DNA of 64,000 nt, from contig NZ_MDET01000045.1 in NCBI RefSeq assembly GCF_002075885.1, positions 62,001 through 126,000 of the forward strand. Direction: 5' to 3'. The first letter of the stretch is position 1. The number at the start of each line of letters is the position of its first letter. The notes under the pieces are model-generated. The model saw only the letters and a program-made list of their open reading frames with translations, made no database searches and had not been told where the DNA came from. Made by a program: the position numbers and the translations under genes. Source of the stretch: Manganibacter manganicus (GTDB taxonomy: Bacteria; Pseudomonadota; Alphaproteobacteria; Rhizobiales; Rhizobiaceae). This document shows, piece by piece, positions 25,206 through 34,497 of the stretch.

Positions 25206-25369
25206 CGAAAAACCCTCATCCTGTTGCTGCCGCCCCTGTCCCCGTTTATGGCCAGAATGAGAGGCTTTAGGGCAAAAAGATGGCTAAAGGCTTAGCAATT
25301 TCAACACGATGATTTAACGGGTTGAAACAATTGGTGAGGAAGGCTTTCGCGCGCCGGCCTCGCAGCCTG

Positions 25370-25693
25370 TTAGAACGGCAGCTTCATTCCGGGCGGCAGC
25401 GGCATGCCGGCGGTCAGTTCGCGGGTCTTGTCCTGCATGATCTGCTCGACCTTGACCTTGGCGTCGTTATGGGCGGCGAGGATCAGATCCTCGAGAATCT
25501 CGACCTCGTTTTCCTTGAACAGCGAGGGGTCGATCTTCAATGCCTTCATCTCGAACTTGCCGCTCAAGGTGACGCTGACCATGCCGCCGCCGGCCTGGCC
25601 GGAGGCCTCAAGATCGGCGATTTCCTCCTGCATGGCCTGAAACTTGGCCTGCATTTCCTTTGCCTTGCCCATCAGGCCGAGAAGATCCTTCAT
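25370..25693 (-). CDS. YbaB/EbfC family nucleoid-associated protein
   Basis: A 107-residue dimeric DNA-binding protein. Start [19 protein letters not shown] and the central [22 protein letters not shown] are typical. It lies 27 bp after dnaX on the same strand, the conserved arrangement, and likely shares its transcript. Confidence 0.93.
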   Translation of the reverse strand: MKDLLGLMGKAKEMQAKFQAMQEEIADLEASGQAGGGMVSVTLSGKFEMKALKIDPSLFKENEVEILEDLILAAHNDAKVKVEQIMQDKTRELTAGMPLPPGMKLPF

Positions 25694-25720
25694 CGCGCAA
25701 TCCTTTATCGTGTGTGAGTT

Positions 25721-27547
25721 CTAATCGTCAGCGTCAGCGGACGGATCGAGCGGCATTTCGCCATCGACCTCGGTTTCCGCGTCCGGCGCATCCGGAATGC
25801 GCACGTCGATGATCCTGGAGCCCGGAAAGCGCGACAGGACGGCAGCCACCGTCGGGTCGTTGCGGGCATCGAGAATGGCCGTTTCGCGGCGCGCCGTCTC
25901 CTGTTCGGCCAGCGTCGTGCCGCCCTCCTCCTTCGACAACGAGACCAGCCATGTCCGCCCGGTCCAGGCGCGCAGCCTGGTCGTCATGTCGTTGAGCAGC
26001 ATTTTCGGTGCGTCGTCGGTCAGATTGACGTCGATACGGCCGGGCTCGAAGCGCACCGGGCGCACGCAGCGCTTCAACAGCACCTTGAAGGTCATGTCGC
26101 GATGCGCATCGGCAAGCGCGACGATGTCGGCCAGCGATTCGACCGGCACTTCGGGCGCGACCTGCTGGGCCGGCGCGGGCGAAGCGGCGAGGTTTTCCGG
26201 TTCGGCTTCAACCAGCCGCATGGTCTGCCCGCCGCCCGGCGTCACGGGCATGCGAGCCTGCGCCTGCGCGGTCGCCGCCCCGCCATTGCCGCCGCCGGAT
26301 GCGGCCGAGGGCGCGGAAGGCCGCTTCCCGCCGGGCATGGCAGGCGCCGCACCGTCCTCCAGCGCCTTCAGCGCCTCGTCCAGCGTCGGCAGGTCGGCGG
26401 CATGGGCAAGCCTGATCAACACCATCTCGGCGGCGCTTACCGGGCGGTTCGATGTCTGCACCTCGGGTATGCCCTTCAACAGCATCTGCCAGGCGCGCGA
26501 CAGCACCTTGACCGAAAGCTTTTCGGCGAACGCGCCGCCGCGCCGGCGCTCTTCCTCCGACAACGACGCGTCGTCCGCCGCCGAAGGCACAAACCGCAGA
26601 CGCGTCACCAGATGGGTGAATTCGGCAAGGTCGGTCAGCACGGTGGCAGGGTCGGCGCCGGTGTCGTACTGGGCGCCGAACTCGGCAAGGGCGGCGGCCA
26701 CATCGCCCTTCATGATGTGCTCGAACAGGTCGACGATGCGCGCGCGGTCGGCAAGGCCGAGCATGGCGCGCACGGTGGCGGGATCGACGCGGTCGCCGCC
26801 ATGGGCGATCGCCTGATCGAGAATGGAAAGCGAATCGCGCGCCGAGCCTTCCGCCGCGCGCGCGATCATCGCCAGAGCGTCGTCGTCCACCGCGATGCCC
26901 TCGCTGGCGGAGATGGACGCGAGGTGCGAAACCAGCAGTCCGGCGTCGATGCGGCGCAAATCGAAGCGCTGGCAGCGCGACAGGACCGTGATCGGCACCT
27001 TGCGGATTTCGGTGGTGGCGAAGATGAATTTCACATGCGGCGGCGGTTCTTCAAGCGTCTTCAGCAGGCCGTTGAAGGCCTGTGTGGAGAGCATGTGAAC
27101 CTCGTCGATGATATAGACCTTGTAGCGCGCCGAGACCGGCGCGTAGCGCACCCGCTCGATGATGTCGCGAATGTCGTCGATGCCGGTGTGCGAGGCGGCG
27201 TCCATCTCGATGACGTCGACATGGCGGCCTTCCATGATCGCCTGGCAATGCTCGCCCGGCACCGAAAGATCGATGCTCGGCCGGTCCGTCTCGGCGGTCT
27301 TGTAATTGAGCGCCCGCGCCAGGATGCGCGCGGTGGTGGTCTTGCCGACGCCGCGCACGCCGGTCAGCATCCAGGCCTGGGCGATGCGCCCGGTGGCGAA
27401 CGCGTTGGTCAGCGTGCGCACCATCGGCTCCTGGCCGATCAGTTCGGAGAAGTTCGACGGCCGGTATTTGCGCGCCAGCACGCGATAGGCGCCAGAGGCC
27501 GCGCTGGAGCCGATCTTGTCCGTCCCGATATTTGCGGATTCGTTCAT
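25721..27547 (-). CDS. dnaX: DNA polymerase III subunit gamma/tau
   Basis: The clamp-loader ATPase of 608 residues. Walker A GVRGVGKTT is at 63-71, Walker B with YIIDEVHMLS near residue 125, and the sensor-1 region FIFATTEIRKVP near 155. The zinc module between Walker A and B, four cysteines in E. coli, is reduced to a single Cys (GEHCQAI), a loss I associate with Rhizobiales. A Pro/Ala-rich linker around 390-440 precedes the C-terminal tau region. I saw no obvious A-rich slippery heptamer for a gamma frameshift, but did not search exhaustively. ATG 27547 lies downstream of the 4.5S RNA gene. Confidence 0.95.
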   Translation of the reverse strand: MNESANIGTDKIGSSAASGAYRVLARKYRPSNFSELIGQEPMVRTLTNAFATGRIAQAWMLTGVRGVGKTTTARILARALNYKTAETDRPSIDLSVPGEHCQAIMEGRHVDVIEMDAASHTGIDDIRDIIERVRYAPVSARYKVYIIDEVHMLSTQAFNGLLKTLEEPPPHVKFIFATTEIRKVPITVLSRCQRFDLRRIDAGLLVSHLASISASEGIAVDDDALAMIARAAEGSARDSLSILDQAIAHGGDRVDPATVRAMLGLADRARIVDLFEHIMKGDVAAALAEFGAQYDTGADPATVLTDLAEFTHLVTRLRFVPSAADDASLSEEERRRGGAFAEKLSVKVLSRAWQMLLKGIPEVQTSNRPVSAAEMVLIRLAHAADLPTLDEALKALEDGAAPAMPGGKRPSAPSAASGGGNGGAATAQAQARMPVTPGGGQTMRLVEAEPENLAASPAPAQQVAPEVPVESLADIVALADAHRDMTFKVLLKRCVRPVRFEPGRIDVNLTDDAPKMLLNDMTTRLRAWTGRTWLVSLSKEEGGTTLAEQETARRETAILDARNDPTVAAVLSRFPGSRIIDVRIPDAPDAETEVDGEMPLDPSADADD

Positions 27548-27660
27548 CGGCCCTTCAATATCCTCGTGGACCGCGATGCGGCCGTTTGCCCAAAGCCAGT
27601 TTCCCCGCCGCGCGTGGCACCGTCAATGTCGGTGAGCGCAAGGAGGGTCGGGAAAGGCAA

Positions 27661-27769
27661 GGAGGCGGGAGGCTGGAACAATGACCCGTTCCGGGCTCGT
27701 TAGGGCTGCTTCCTTCCGGACCTGACCCGGTTGGCGAGTGGATCGTCCACCACCAACCTCCCGCTCCCC
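27661..27769 (-). ncRNA. ffs: Signal recognition particle RNA (4.5S, bacterial small type)
   Basis: The minus strand contains the universally conserved SRP domain IV: GGGTCAGGTCCGGAAGGAAG with CAGCCC following, giving the GGAA tetraloop and asymmetric internal loop. The flanks pair: GGAGCGGGAGGTTGG at the 5' end with CCAGCCTCCCGCCTCC at the 3' end. This gives a single long hairpin of about 109 nt. Ends are estimated from the pairing. It lies upstream of dnaX on the same strand, a common position. Confidence 0.93.
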
Positions 27770-27897
27770 ATATCGGCAATTCGCGACAAAAATGCAAGAG
27801 CGGCGGTGCAATCGGCAATGAATCGCTTGCAGCGGGTGGATCGGCGAAATAGCCTTCATCAAACTGCCATAAATGCCTCGAAACCGAGAGAACCCCC

Positions 27898-28317
27898 ATG
27901 CTGCCGAGCCTGAAGGCCGGATTTACGCTCGACTCCCGGCTGGAGGCGGACACCGAGCCCTTGATGTGGCTCGGCCTGTGCGAGTTGCGCATCATGAACG
28001 ATCGGCGCTGGCCGTGGCTGATCCTGGTGCCGCAGCGGCCCGACATCGAGGAGATCCACGATTTGACGCCGCTCGACCAGACGATGCTGACCTTTGAGGC
28101 CAACATGGTGGCGCAGGCCCTGAAACGCACCAGCGACTGCACCAAGATCAACAGCGGCGCGCTCGGCAATATCGTGCGCCAGCTTCACGTCCACGTCGTC
28201 GCCCGCTCCGACGGCGACCCCGGCTGGCCCGGCCCGGTCTGGGGCCATGGCCTGCGGGAGCCCTACCGGCCCGCCGACCTTCGCCTGTTTGCGCAACGGA
28301 TCAAGGCGGCGTTATAA
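27898..28317 (+). CDS. HIT-family protein (histidine triad hydrolase)
   Basis: A 139-residue nucleotide-binding protein with the triad HVHVVAR near residues 98-104. The N-terminal part holds LGLCELRIMNDRRWPWLILVPQRP, the substrate-binding half of the fold. This branch of short proteobacterial HIT proteins probably hydrolyses nucleoside phosphoramidates or dinucleoside polyphosphates; the substrate is not established. ATG 27898 follows a weak CGAGAG. The nudC gene follows after 34 bp, pairing two nucleotide-cleaning hydrolases. Confidence 0.9.
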   Translation: MLPSLKAGFTLDSRLEADTEPLMWLGLCELRIMNDRRWPWLILVPQRPDIEEIHDLTPLDQTMLTFEANMVAQALKRTSDCTKINSGALGNIVRQLHVHVVARSDGDPGWPGPVWGHGLREPYRPADLRLFAQRIKAAL

Positions 28318-28351
28318 GCATCCGGTTCATTCGCGTCCGCCCGGTTTTCCC

Positions 28352-29314
28352 ATGAGCTTCCGCCTTTTCGACTCGCCATTGCGCGAACCCAGCCAGCTTG
28401 TCGGCTTTTCCGGCAATCGGCTCGACCGGCAATCGGAAAACCGCGCCGACGATTGCGTCGAAATCGCGCTGGCCGATCCGCAAACCCGGCTGATGGCAAT
28501 GCATGACGGCCGCCTCTATCTGCGGCAAATCGGCGACGGCGCCTTCGGTCCATGGTTCGACCTTGCCGGCAGCACCATCCTGGAGCCTCTGCTCGACCAG
28601 GCGATCCTGCTTGGCGTCTCGGCGACGGGGCCGGTGCTGGCCGTGCCGGCCGGCCTGCTGCCGGAGGATCTGCCGGAGACCATCCACGCCATCGACCTTC
28701 GCTCGGTCTACAGCCAGGGCCTGATCGACGACGCGGCGCTCGGCGCGCTGGCGCAAGGCGCCGCCCTGCTGTCGTGGAATGCAACCCATCGTTTCTGCGG
28801 CCGCTGCGGCACGCGGAACGAAATGCGCGCCGGCGGCTATCGGCGGCACTGTCCGGCCTGCGGCGCCGACCACTTTCCGCGCACCGACCCAGTGGCGATC
28901 ATGCTGACGGTGACGAAGGAAAAATGCCTGCTCGGCCGCAGCCCGCACTTCGCGCCGGGCATGTATTCCGCCCTTGCCGGATTCATCGAGCCGGGCGAGA
29001 CGATCGAAAATGCGGTGCGCCGCGAAACGCTGGAGGAAGCCGGCATTCGCCTGGGCCGCGTCGTCTATCACGCCAGCCAGCCATGGCCCTTTCCCTATTC
29101 GCTGATGATCGGCTGCTTCGGCGAGCCGCTCAACGAGGACATCCAGTCCGATCTCAACGAACTGGAAGATTGCCGCTGGTTCGGGCGCGACGAAGTGCGG
29201 CAGATGCTGGAGCGCACGCATGCCGAGGGATTGATGACGCCGCCGAAAGGCGCCATCGCCCATCATCTCATCCGGGCATGGGTGGAAAGCGAGGACCAAA
29301 GCCCTGACGTTTGA
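28352..29314 (+). CDS. nudC: NAD(+) diphosphatase / NADH pyrophosphatase
   Basis: A 320-residue Nudix hydrolase that cleaves NAD(H) to NMN(H) and AMP and can remove NAD caps from RNA. A zinc ribbon is formed by Cys149, 152, 167 and 170. The Nudix box GFIEPGETIENAVRRETLEE (about 210-229) matches GX5EX7REUXEEXGU, and SQPWPFP at 242-248 is the NudC subfamily hallmark. ATG 28352 is chosen as the point where homology begins. Probably cotranscribed with the HIT gene. Confidence 0.94.
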   Translation: MSFRLFDSPLREPSQLVGFSGNRLDRQSENRADDCVEIALADPQTRLMAMHDGRLYLRQIGDGAFGPWFDLAGSTILEPLLDQAILLGVSATGPVLAVPAGLLPEDLPETIHAIDLRSVYSQGLIDDAALGALAQGAALLSWNATHRFCGRCGTRNEMRAGGYRRHCPACGADHFPRTDPVAIMLTVTKEKCLLGRSPHFAPGMYSALAGFIEPGETIENAVRRETLEEAGIRLGRVVYHASQPWPFPYSLMIGCFGEPLNEDIQSDLNELEDCRWFGRDEVRQMLERTHAEGLMTPPKGAIAHHLIRAWVESEDQSPDV

Positions 29315-29329
29315 GCCATTGTCGCTACA

Positions 29330-29455
29330 GTGCGTCCTTCGAGGCTCGCCCTGTAGGCGAGCACCTCAGGATGAGGACCGCTGGCGCAAGCTTCCCTTAT
29401 CCTGAGTGCCCGCGAACCGTCCACAACAGGGGGAAGAGGGCCTCGAAGGACGCAC
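29330..29455. repeat. Palindromic intergenic repeat element (about 126 bp)
   Basis: The arms GTGCGTCCTTCGAGGC (29330-29345) and GCCTCGAAGGACGCAC (29440-29455) are exact complements. The interior contains CACCTCAGGATGAGG and CCTTATCCTGAGTGC, themselves complementary in part. I recognise this as a common repeat type of rhizobial genomes. It fills the gap between the convergent nudC and pheA genes, and its RNA would fold on either strand. Confidence 0.8.
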
Positions 29456-29475
29456 CCAACGCAAGAGTTGGCGCT

Positions 29476-30339
29476 CTACTCCGCCGCGTTCCATTCTTCA
29501 CGCGCGTCGCTGCGCGGGTAGACGCCGAGAATGCGCACCTCTCGCGAGAAGAAGCGCAGTTCCTCGATGGCCAGCTTGACGTTCGGATCCTCCGGATGGC
29601 CCTCGATGTCGGCATAAAACTGCGTGGCGGTGAACGCGCCGAGCTGATAGCTCTCCAGCTTGGTCATGTTGACGCCGTTTGTGGCGAAGCCGCCCATCGC
29701 CTTGTAGAGCGCCGCCGGCACGTTGCGCACCCGAAAGACGAAGGTCGTCATCATCCGGGCATCCGGCGCGGGACGTTCCGCCCACTGCTTGCTCCTGGTC
29801 AGGACGACGAAGCGGGTAATGTTCGAATCGGTATCCTCGACATTGCTCTCGATGATGTCGAGACCGTAGAGGCCGGCCGCGAGCTTCGGCGCCAGCGCCG
29901 CCATCGAGCGGTTCTTTTCCTCGGCGACCAGCTTGGCGGCCCCGGCCGTATCGCCGGCGACGACCGGCTTCCAGCCATTCCTGCGGATATATTTGCGGCA
30001 CTGGCCAAGCCCGTGGATATGGCTGTGAACGGTCTTGATTTCCTCGCGCTTCACCCCCGGCAGCACCATCAGCTCGAAATGGATGGGCAGGAAATACTCG
30101 TCGATGATGTGCAGCTTCGATTCGGGCAGCAGATAGTGAATGTCGGCGACGCGGCCCGCGATCGTGTTCTCGATCGGGATCATGGCGAGATCGGCCTTGC
30201 CGGTCTCGACCGCATTGAAGGCATCCTCGAATGTCGGGCACGGCAGAGGCTGCATCGAGGGAAAGACATTGCGGCAGGCGGTGTCGGAATTGGCGCCGGG
30301 TTCGCCCTGGAATGAGATTTTATTGGTCTTGTCCGCCAT
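29476..30339 (-). CDS. pheA: Prephenate dehydratase
   Basis: A monofunctional 287-residue enzyme making phenylpyruvate from prephenate for phenylalanine synthesis. The catalytic part includes [32 protein letters not shown] and the NITRF motif with the key Thr. The C-terminal ACT domain (about 195-275) begins [21 protein letters not shown] and has ESYQ where many homologues have ESRP in the phenylalanine site. No chorismate mutase domain. ATG 30339 lies 20 nt inside the end of kdsB, so translation is probably coupled. Confidence 0.94.
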   Translation of the reverse strand: MADKTNKISFQGEPGANSDTACRNVFPSMQPLPCPTFEDAFNAVETGKADLAMIPIENTIAGRVADIHYLLPESKLHIIDEYFLPIHFELMVLPGVKREEIKTVHSHIHGLGQCRKYIRRNGWKPVVAGDTAGAAKLVAEEKNRSMAALAPKLAAGLYGLDIIESNVEDTDSNITRFVVLTRSKQWAERPAPDARMMTTFVFRVRNVPAALYKAMGGFATNGVNMTKLESYQLGAFTATQFYADIEGHPEDPNVKLAIEELRFFSREVRILGVYPRSDAREEWNAAE

Positions 30340-31081
30340 TTGCCTGGTCCTGCTGTCTGGAAAGTATCTCTCTGGCGCGCTCGAGGTCCTGAGGCGTATC
30401 GACGCCCAGCGGCACCGAGCGCACGATCTCGGCATCGATGCGCATGCCGGCCTCCAGCGCGCGCAATTGTTCAAGCCGCTCGCGCTGCTCCAGCGGCGAG
30501 GGTTTCATCGAAACGAACCGCTCGAGCGCGGCGCGTCGATAGGCGTAAAGCCCGACATGATGGTAGAGCGGCCCATCGCCATAGGGGGCGGTGGCACGGG
30601 TGAAATAGAGCGCCCTGAGACGATGTGGCGAAAGCGGCGAGCCGACGATCTTGACCACATTGGGATTGGTCTTTTCTTCCTCGCGTTCGATCTCGACGCC
30701 GAGCGTGGCGATATCGACGGATTCATTCTCGAACGGCCGCAGCGCGGCGCCGATCAGCGCCGGATCGATGGTCGGCAGGTCGCCCTGCACATTGACGATG
30801 GTTTCCACGTCGCGCTTCGGGTCCAGCGCAGACAGCGCCTCGAAAATGCGATCGGAGCCGCTTGCATGGTCGGCGCGCGTCATCAATGCCTCGAAACCAC
30901 GCGCACGCACCGCCACGGCCACTTCCTCCGTATCGGTGGCGACGACGACGCGGCCGAGTTTCGCCTCGCTGGCGCGGGCGGCGACATGCGCGATCATCGG
31001 CATGCCGGCTATATCGGCCAGCGGTTTTCCCGGCAGGCGGGTGGAGGCCATGCGGGCCGGTATGAGGATGAGCGTTGACAT
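30320..31081 (-). CDS. kdsB: 3-deoxy-manno-octulosonate cytidylyltransferase (CMP-KDO synthetase)
   Basis: A 253-residue cytosolic enzyme that activates KDO with CTP for lipopolysaccharide inner core synthesis. Motifs: [19 protein letters not shown] (nucleotide binding, residues 6-24), DHASGSDRI, and the Mg-binding VNVQGDLP. Also present are [11 protein letters not shown] and the [10 protein letters not shown] region. The length is normal. First gene of kdsB-pheA, divergent from the cytochrome gene over a 189-bp promoter region. Confidence 0.95.
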   Translation of the reverse strand: MSTLILIPARMASTRLPGKPLADIAGMPMIAHVAARASEAKLGRVVVATDTEEVAVAVRARGFEALMTRADHASGSDRIFEALSALDPKRDVETIVNVQGDLPTIDPALIGAALRPFENESVDIATLGVEIEREEEKTNPNVVKIVGSPLSPHRLRALYFTRATAPYGDGPLYHHVGLYAYRRAALERFVSMKPSPLEQRERLEQLRALEAGMRIDAEIVRSVPLGVDTPQDLERAREILSRQQDQANGGQDQ

Positions 31082-31270
31082 GAAGATGGGCCAAGAATTG
31101 AAAACGGATGCGCAAAAGTGTCAAAAAGTCTCACTGGCTGCGCACTTATAGGTGTTGCAAGGCCGGAGCAAAAGACCTAGTTTCCGCGCGATTTGACGCC
31201 CTGCGAGGCGCATGACTATACCAACGGACAGATGGACGGATCCGGCCGCTGGAAAAGGGAGTTGGGGCGT

Positions 31271-32116
31271 ATGGACTCATTCGAAATCAACAAGGTCCTC
31301 GGCGGCCTGCTCGGCACCTGCTTTATCGTCTTCTCGATCGGCATCGTGTCCGACGCGCTGTTCGCCTCGCCCGCTCCCGAAAAGCCGGGCTTCATCATCG
31401 AGGCGACGGAACCGGCCGAAGGCGGTGAAGCCGCCGCCAAGCCGGAAGCCAAGCCGATTGCCGAACTTCTGGCAACCGCCGACCCCAAGAAGGGCGAGGC
31501 CATCTTCAAGAAGTGCCAGGCTTGCCACTCCGGCGAGAAGGGCGGCCCCAACAAGGTCGGTCCCGACCTGTGGAGCGTCGTCGACCGCCCGGTGGCCGAG
31601 CATGAAGGCTTCTCCTATTCGGCCGGCATGAAGGAATTCTCCAATGGCGGCAAGGAGCATTGGACCTACGACAACCTCAACCATTTCCTGACCTCGCCGA
31701 AGGATTTCGTGAAGGGCACGGCAATGGGCTTCGCAGGCTTGAAGAAGGACGACGAGCGCGCCGACCTGATCGCCTTCCTGCGCACGCTTTCGGACAATCC
31801 GGTGCCGCTGCCCAAGGCCGAGCCGGCCGCCGACAAGCCCGCTGAAGGTGCCGCCCCGGCGGAAGGTGAAAAGCCTGCGGAAGGTGCCGCGTCAGCCGAA
31901 GACGCCAAGCCAGCCGAAGGTGCAAAGCCGGAAGAAGCAAAGCCGGCGGACAGCAAGCCCGCGGAAGCGGCGCCGGCACCTGCCGAGGACAAGCCAGCCG
32001 AGCCGGCCGCCGACAAGCCCGCTGAAGACGCGGCCCCGGCGGAGGGTGAAAAGCCTGCGGAAGGTGCCGCGCCAGCCGAAGACGCAAAGCCGATCGAGCC
32101 GGCACCGGCCCAGTAA
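31271..32116 (+). CDS. cycM: Membrane-anchored c-type cytochrome (CycM-like) with low-complexity tail
   Basis: A 281-residue electron carrier. Residues 10-32 are an uncleaved membrane anchor, followed by a Pro/Ala linker. The haem domain (about 70-180) has CQACH at 82-86 and [11 protein letters not shown] containing the axial Met. This is the class-I fold of CycM/cytochrome c552, which passes electrons from the bc1 complex to terminal oxidase. Residues 184-281 are a [11 protein letters not shown]-type repeat tail rich in Pro, Ala, Glu and Lys that contains a 92-bp internal duplication. ATG 31271 is chosen because the anchor begins there. Confidence 0.88.
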   Translation: MDSFEINKVLGGLLGTCFIVFSIGIVSDALFASPAPEKPGFIIEATEPAEGGEAAAKPEAKPIAELLATADPKKGEAIFKKCQACHSGEKGGPNKVGPDLWSVVDRPVAEHEGFSYSAGMKEFSNGGKEHWTYDNLNHFLTSPKDFVKGTAMGFAGLKKDDERADLIAFLRTLSDNPVPLPKAEPAADKPAEGAAPAEGEKPAEGAASAEDAKPAEGAKPEEAKPADSKPAEAAPAPAEDKPAEPAADKPAEDAAPAEGEKPAEGAAPAEDAKPIEPAPAQ

Positions 32117-32139
32117 CGATTTCCCCATCGTCTTCCTTG

Positions 32140-32168
32140 AAAAAGCCGGGTTCGCCCCGGCTTTTTTG
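32140..32168 (+). terminator. Intrinsic terminator of the cytochrome gene
   Basis: AAAAAGCCGGG and CCCGGCTTTTT pair over 11 bp with a 5-nt loop and end in a T-run, 23 bp after the stop codon. A textbook Rho-independent terminator. Confidence 0.93.
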
Positions 32169-32213
32169 TTGTGCCGGCCCATTTGCCGGTTCTCACCGCC
32201 GAAGAATGCGGTA

Positions 32214-32477
32214 GGGTCAGGACCCATTAATCTGGTCGAAATGGTGTGAGGCCATCTGTTCGGATAGGCGGAGCGGAGGCGCAGGAAACCGTTCGGTTTT
32301 CAAGTCCTTCGCGACAAAGTAGCCGGGCAGATGGACCACATCCTGTGGACGCCAAAACGGCTGTGATCTGCTGCGTCGAACCGCTCGACCGGGGGAACTA
32401 CCCCGCTCTTCGCGCTTCTTCTTGCATCTCTTTGCCGTTTCAGGCGCCATTTCGATCATATTAATGGGTCCTGACCC
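32214..32477. mobile_element. MITE-like element, 264 bp, with long terminal inverted repeats and TA flanks
   Basis: The ends are GGGTCAGGACCCATTAAT on the left and the exact complement on the right. The inverted similarity continues through CGAAATGG for about 31 bp with two mismatches. TA lies immediately outside both ends (32212-32213 and 32478-32479), as expected for duplication by IS630/Tc1-mariner-type transposition. There is no transposase gene; the longest minus-strand frame inside is 80 codons and looks incidental. A truncated relative is at 15910-15990. The parent transposase is inferred. Confidence 0.8.
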
Positions 32478-32478
32478 T

Positions 32479-32519
32479 AGAGCGCCGTGCGTTCAATTGA
32501 AGGCACAAAGGACGCTCTA
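32479..32519. repeat. Palindromic intergenic repeat, copy B
   Basis: AGAGCGCCGTGCGTTCAATT and its continuation to CGCTCTA form a 41-bp imperfect palindrome that matches copy A at 22325-22365 in reverse complement, including the central GTTCAA-TTGAA and the GCACGGCGCTCT end. It abuts the right TA of the MITE-like element, so the element seems to have inserted at the TA of a TAGAGCG repeat border. Confidence 0.7.
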
Positions 32520-32529
32520 CACTTTGATG

Positions 32530-32579
32530 GAGCATCGGAATAACCCGAAAACCGGATTCCACTTTTCGGCTCGATGCTC
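32530..32579. repeat. Nested palindrome next to repeat copy B
   Basis: GAGCATCG (32530-32537) pairs with CGATGCTC (32572-32579), and inside it CCGAAAA (32545-32551) pairs with TTTTCGG (32563-32569). It lies 35 bp before the yejA1 start. Together with copy B it looks like one composite repeat family of rhizobial intergenic DNA. Its RNA could form part of the yej leader. Confidence 0.6.
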
Positions 32580-32613
32580 TAGGGTCGAGCGGCCAAACGC
32601 TCAAGGAGTTCGC

Positions 32614-34497
32614 ATGCGGGTTTTCCGGGCAACGGGACTGCTGAAACCGATCATTGCCGTCATCCTGCTTGCCGCGGGGCTGCACGGCGCTTCGGCGGAC
32701 GAATGGCTCACCTCCTCCTCGCTGACCGGCGAATCGAAATACGGTCAGGACTTCCAGCATTATGATTACGTCAATCCCGACGCGCCGAAGGGCGGCACGC
32801 TGAACTCGACCGTGCTCGGCACCTTCGACAGCTTCAACCCGTATATCGTGCAGGGTACACCGGCTGCCGGCTTCGCCGGATTCGGCGGCGGCCTGCTCTA
32901 TGACACGCTGATGGAGCAGGCGACCGACGAGGGCAGCGTCAGTCACCCGCTGATCGCCGACGCCTACAAGTTCGCGCCCGACTATTCGTCGGCGACCTAC
33001 CGGATCGACCCGCGCGCCAGATGGCATGACGGCAAGCCGATCACCGTCGACGACGTGGTCTGGTCGTTCAACGTGCTGAAGAAAAACAGCCCCCGCTACA
33101 ATCGCTATTTCGAGAATGTCACCGAGGCAAAGGCGATTTCCAACCATCAGGTCGAATTCAGCTTCAACCAGAAGGGCAATCGCGAACTGCCGAAAATCCT
33201 CGGCGATCTTCCGGTGTTGCCGAAGCACTGGTGGGAAGGCACGGACAAGAACGGCAAGAAGCGCGACGTCACCAGGCCGACGCTGGAACCGCCCTTGGGC
33301 TCGGCCGCCTACCGCATCAAGAGCTTCAAGCCGGGGACGGAGATCGTGTGGGAGCGCATGCCGGATTATTGGGCGGCGAAACTGCCGGTGAAGGTCGGCC
33401 GCGAGAATTTCGACATCCGCCACTACACCTACATTCTCGACGACAACGCCGCGTGGCTCGCCTTCACCAAGGGCGGGTTGCAGGACATCAAGCCGGAAAA
33501 CAGTTCGCGGCGCTGGGCAACCGCCTATGATTTCCCGGCGGTCAAGGCCGGCGATGTCATCAAGAAGGAATTCAAGACGACGTCGCCCGACCCGATGCAG
33601 GCTTTCGTGCTCAACACGCGCCGGCCCTTGTTCAAGGATCGGCTGGTGCGCGAAGCCCTGACCTGGGCATTCGATTTCGAGACGATGAACCGCACGCTGT
33701 TCTACGGCTACAACACCCGCACCAAAAGCTATTTCCAGGGCACGGAACTGGCATCGAGCGGCCTGCCGCAAGGCAAGGAGCTGGAAATCCTCGAACAGTA
33801 CAAGGACAAGCTGCCGCCGGAACTGTTTACCGAAGCCTACACCCTGCCGGTCTATGGAACCCCGCAGGCCGAACGCAAGAATTTGCGGCACGCCGTCGAA
33901 CTGTTCGCCAAGGCCGGCTGGGTGATCAAGGGTGGCAGGATGGTCAACGCCGAGACCGGCGAGCCGTTCAGTTTCGAGATTCTGGGCTGGAACGACACCG
34001 ACCAGATCATCGCCACGCCCTATATCAACAATCTGCGCAAGATCGGCGTCGATGCCAGGCTGCGCATCATCGACCAGACCCAATATATCAACCGGCTGAA
34101 CAATTTCGATTTCGACGTCACCACCTCGCTGTTCCAGCAGTCCGATTCGCCCGGTAACGAGCAGCGCGATTTCTGGAGTTCGAAGGCCGCCGGCACGCCC
34201 GGCTCGCGCAACCTGATGGGCATCGAGAACCCGGTGGTCGATGCGCTGATCGATCGCGTCATCTACGCCACCGACCGCGACGACCTGGTGGCCGCCACCC
34301 ATGCGCTCGACCGGGTGCTTTTGTGGAATTTCTACGTGGTGCCGCAATATTACCGCGCCGTGGTGTGGCTGGCCTACTGGAACAAGTTCGGCATGCCCGA
34401 CAAGCAGCCGTCCTATATCGGTGCGGACATCGATTCCTGGTGGATCGATCCCGAAAAGGAAAAGGCGCTGGCGGCGAAATACAAGAGCGTCGATTGA
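32614..34497 (+). CDS. yejA1: Peptide ABC transporter substrate-binding protein, SBP_bac_5 family (first copy)
   Basis: A 627-residue periplasmic protein of the YejA branch of the oligopeptide/microcin C binding family. Residues 1-28 are a Sec signal (IIAVILLAAGLHGASA-DE). The start motif HYDYVNPDAPKGGTLN, the IDPRARWHDGKPITVDDVVWSFN block and the YYRAVVWLAYWNKFGMPDKQ end are typical of YejA. ATG 32614 has AAGGAG at 32603-32608. Its stop overlaps the next gene's start (TGATG). Probably captures peptides and feeds YejBEF. Confidence 0.92.
   Translation: MRVFRATGLLKPIIAVILLAAGLHGASADEWLTSSSLTGESKYGQDFQHYDYVNPDAPKGGTLNSTVLGTFDSFNPYIVQGTPAAGFAGFGGGLLYDTLMEQATDEGSVSHPLIADAYKFAPDYSSATYRIDPRARWHDGKPITVDDVVWSFNVLKKNSPRYNRYFENVTEAKAISNHQVEFSFNQKGNRELPKILGDLPVLPKHWWEGTDKNGKKRDVTRPTLEPPLGSAAYRIKSFKPGTEIVWERMPDYWAAKLPVKVGRENFDIRHYTYILDDNAAWLAFTKGGLQDIKPENSSRRWATAYDFPAVKAGDVIKKEFKTTSPDPMQAFVLNTRRPLFKDRLVREALTWAFDFETMNRTLFYGYNTRTKSYFQGTELASSGLPQGKELEILEQYKDKLPPELFTEAYTLPVYGTPQAERKNLRHAVELFAKAGWVIKGGRMVNAETGEPFSFEILGWNDTDQIIATPYINNLRKIGVDARLRIIDQTQYINRLNNFDFDVTTSLFQQSDSPGNEQRDFWSSKAAGTPGSRNLMGIENPVVDALIDRVIYATDRDDLVAATHALDRVLLWNFYVVPQYYRAVVWLAYWNKFGMPDKQPSYIGADIDSWWIDPEKEKALAAKYKSVD

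Noticed and set aside
26102-27703. Plus-strand frame of 533 codons
   Set aside because: Antisense to dnaX and running into the 4.5S RNA gene.
27555-28169. Minus-strand frame of 204 codons
   Set aside because: It covers the SRP RNA on the same strand and the HIT gene antisense, with no conserved domain.
32217-32459. 80-codon minus-strand frame inside the MITE-like element as a gene
   Set aside because: It spans the inverted ends and has no transposase-like motif or ribosome-binding site; more likely incidental coding potential of the repeat.
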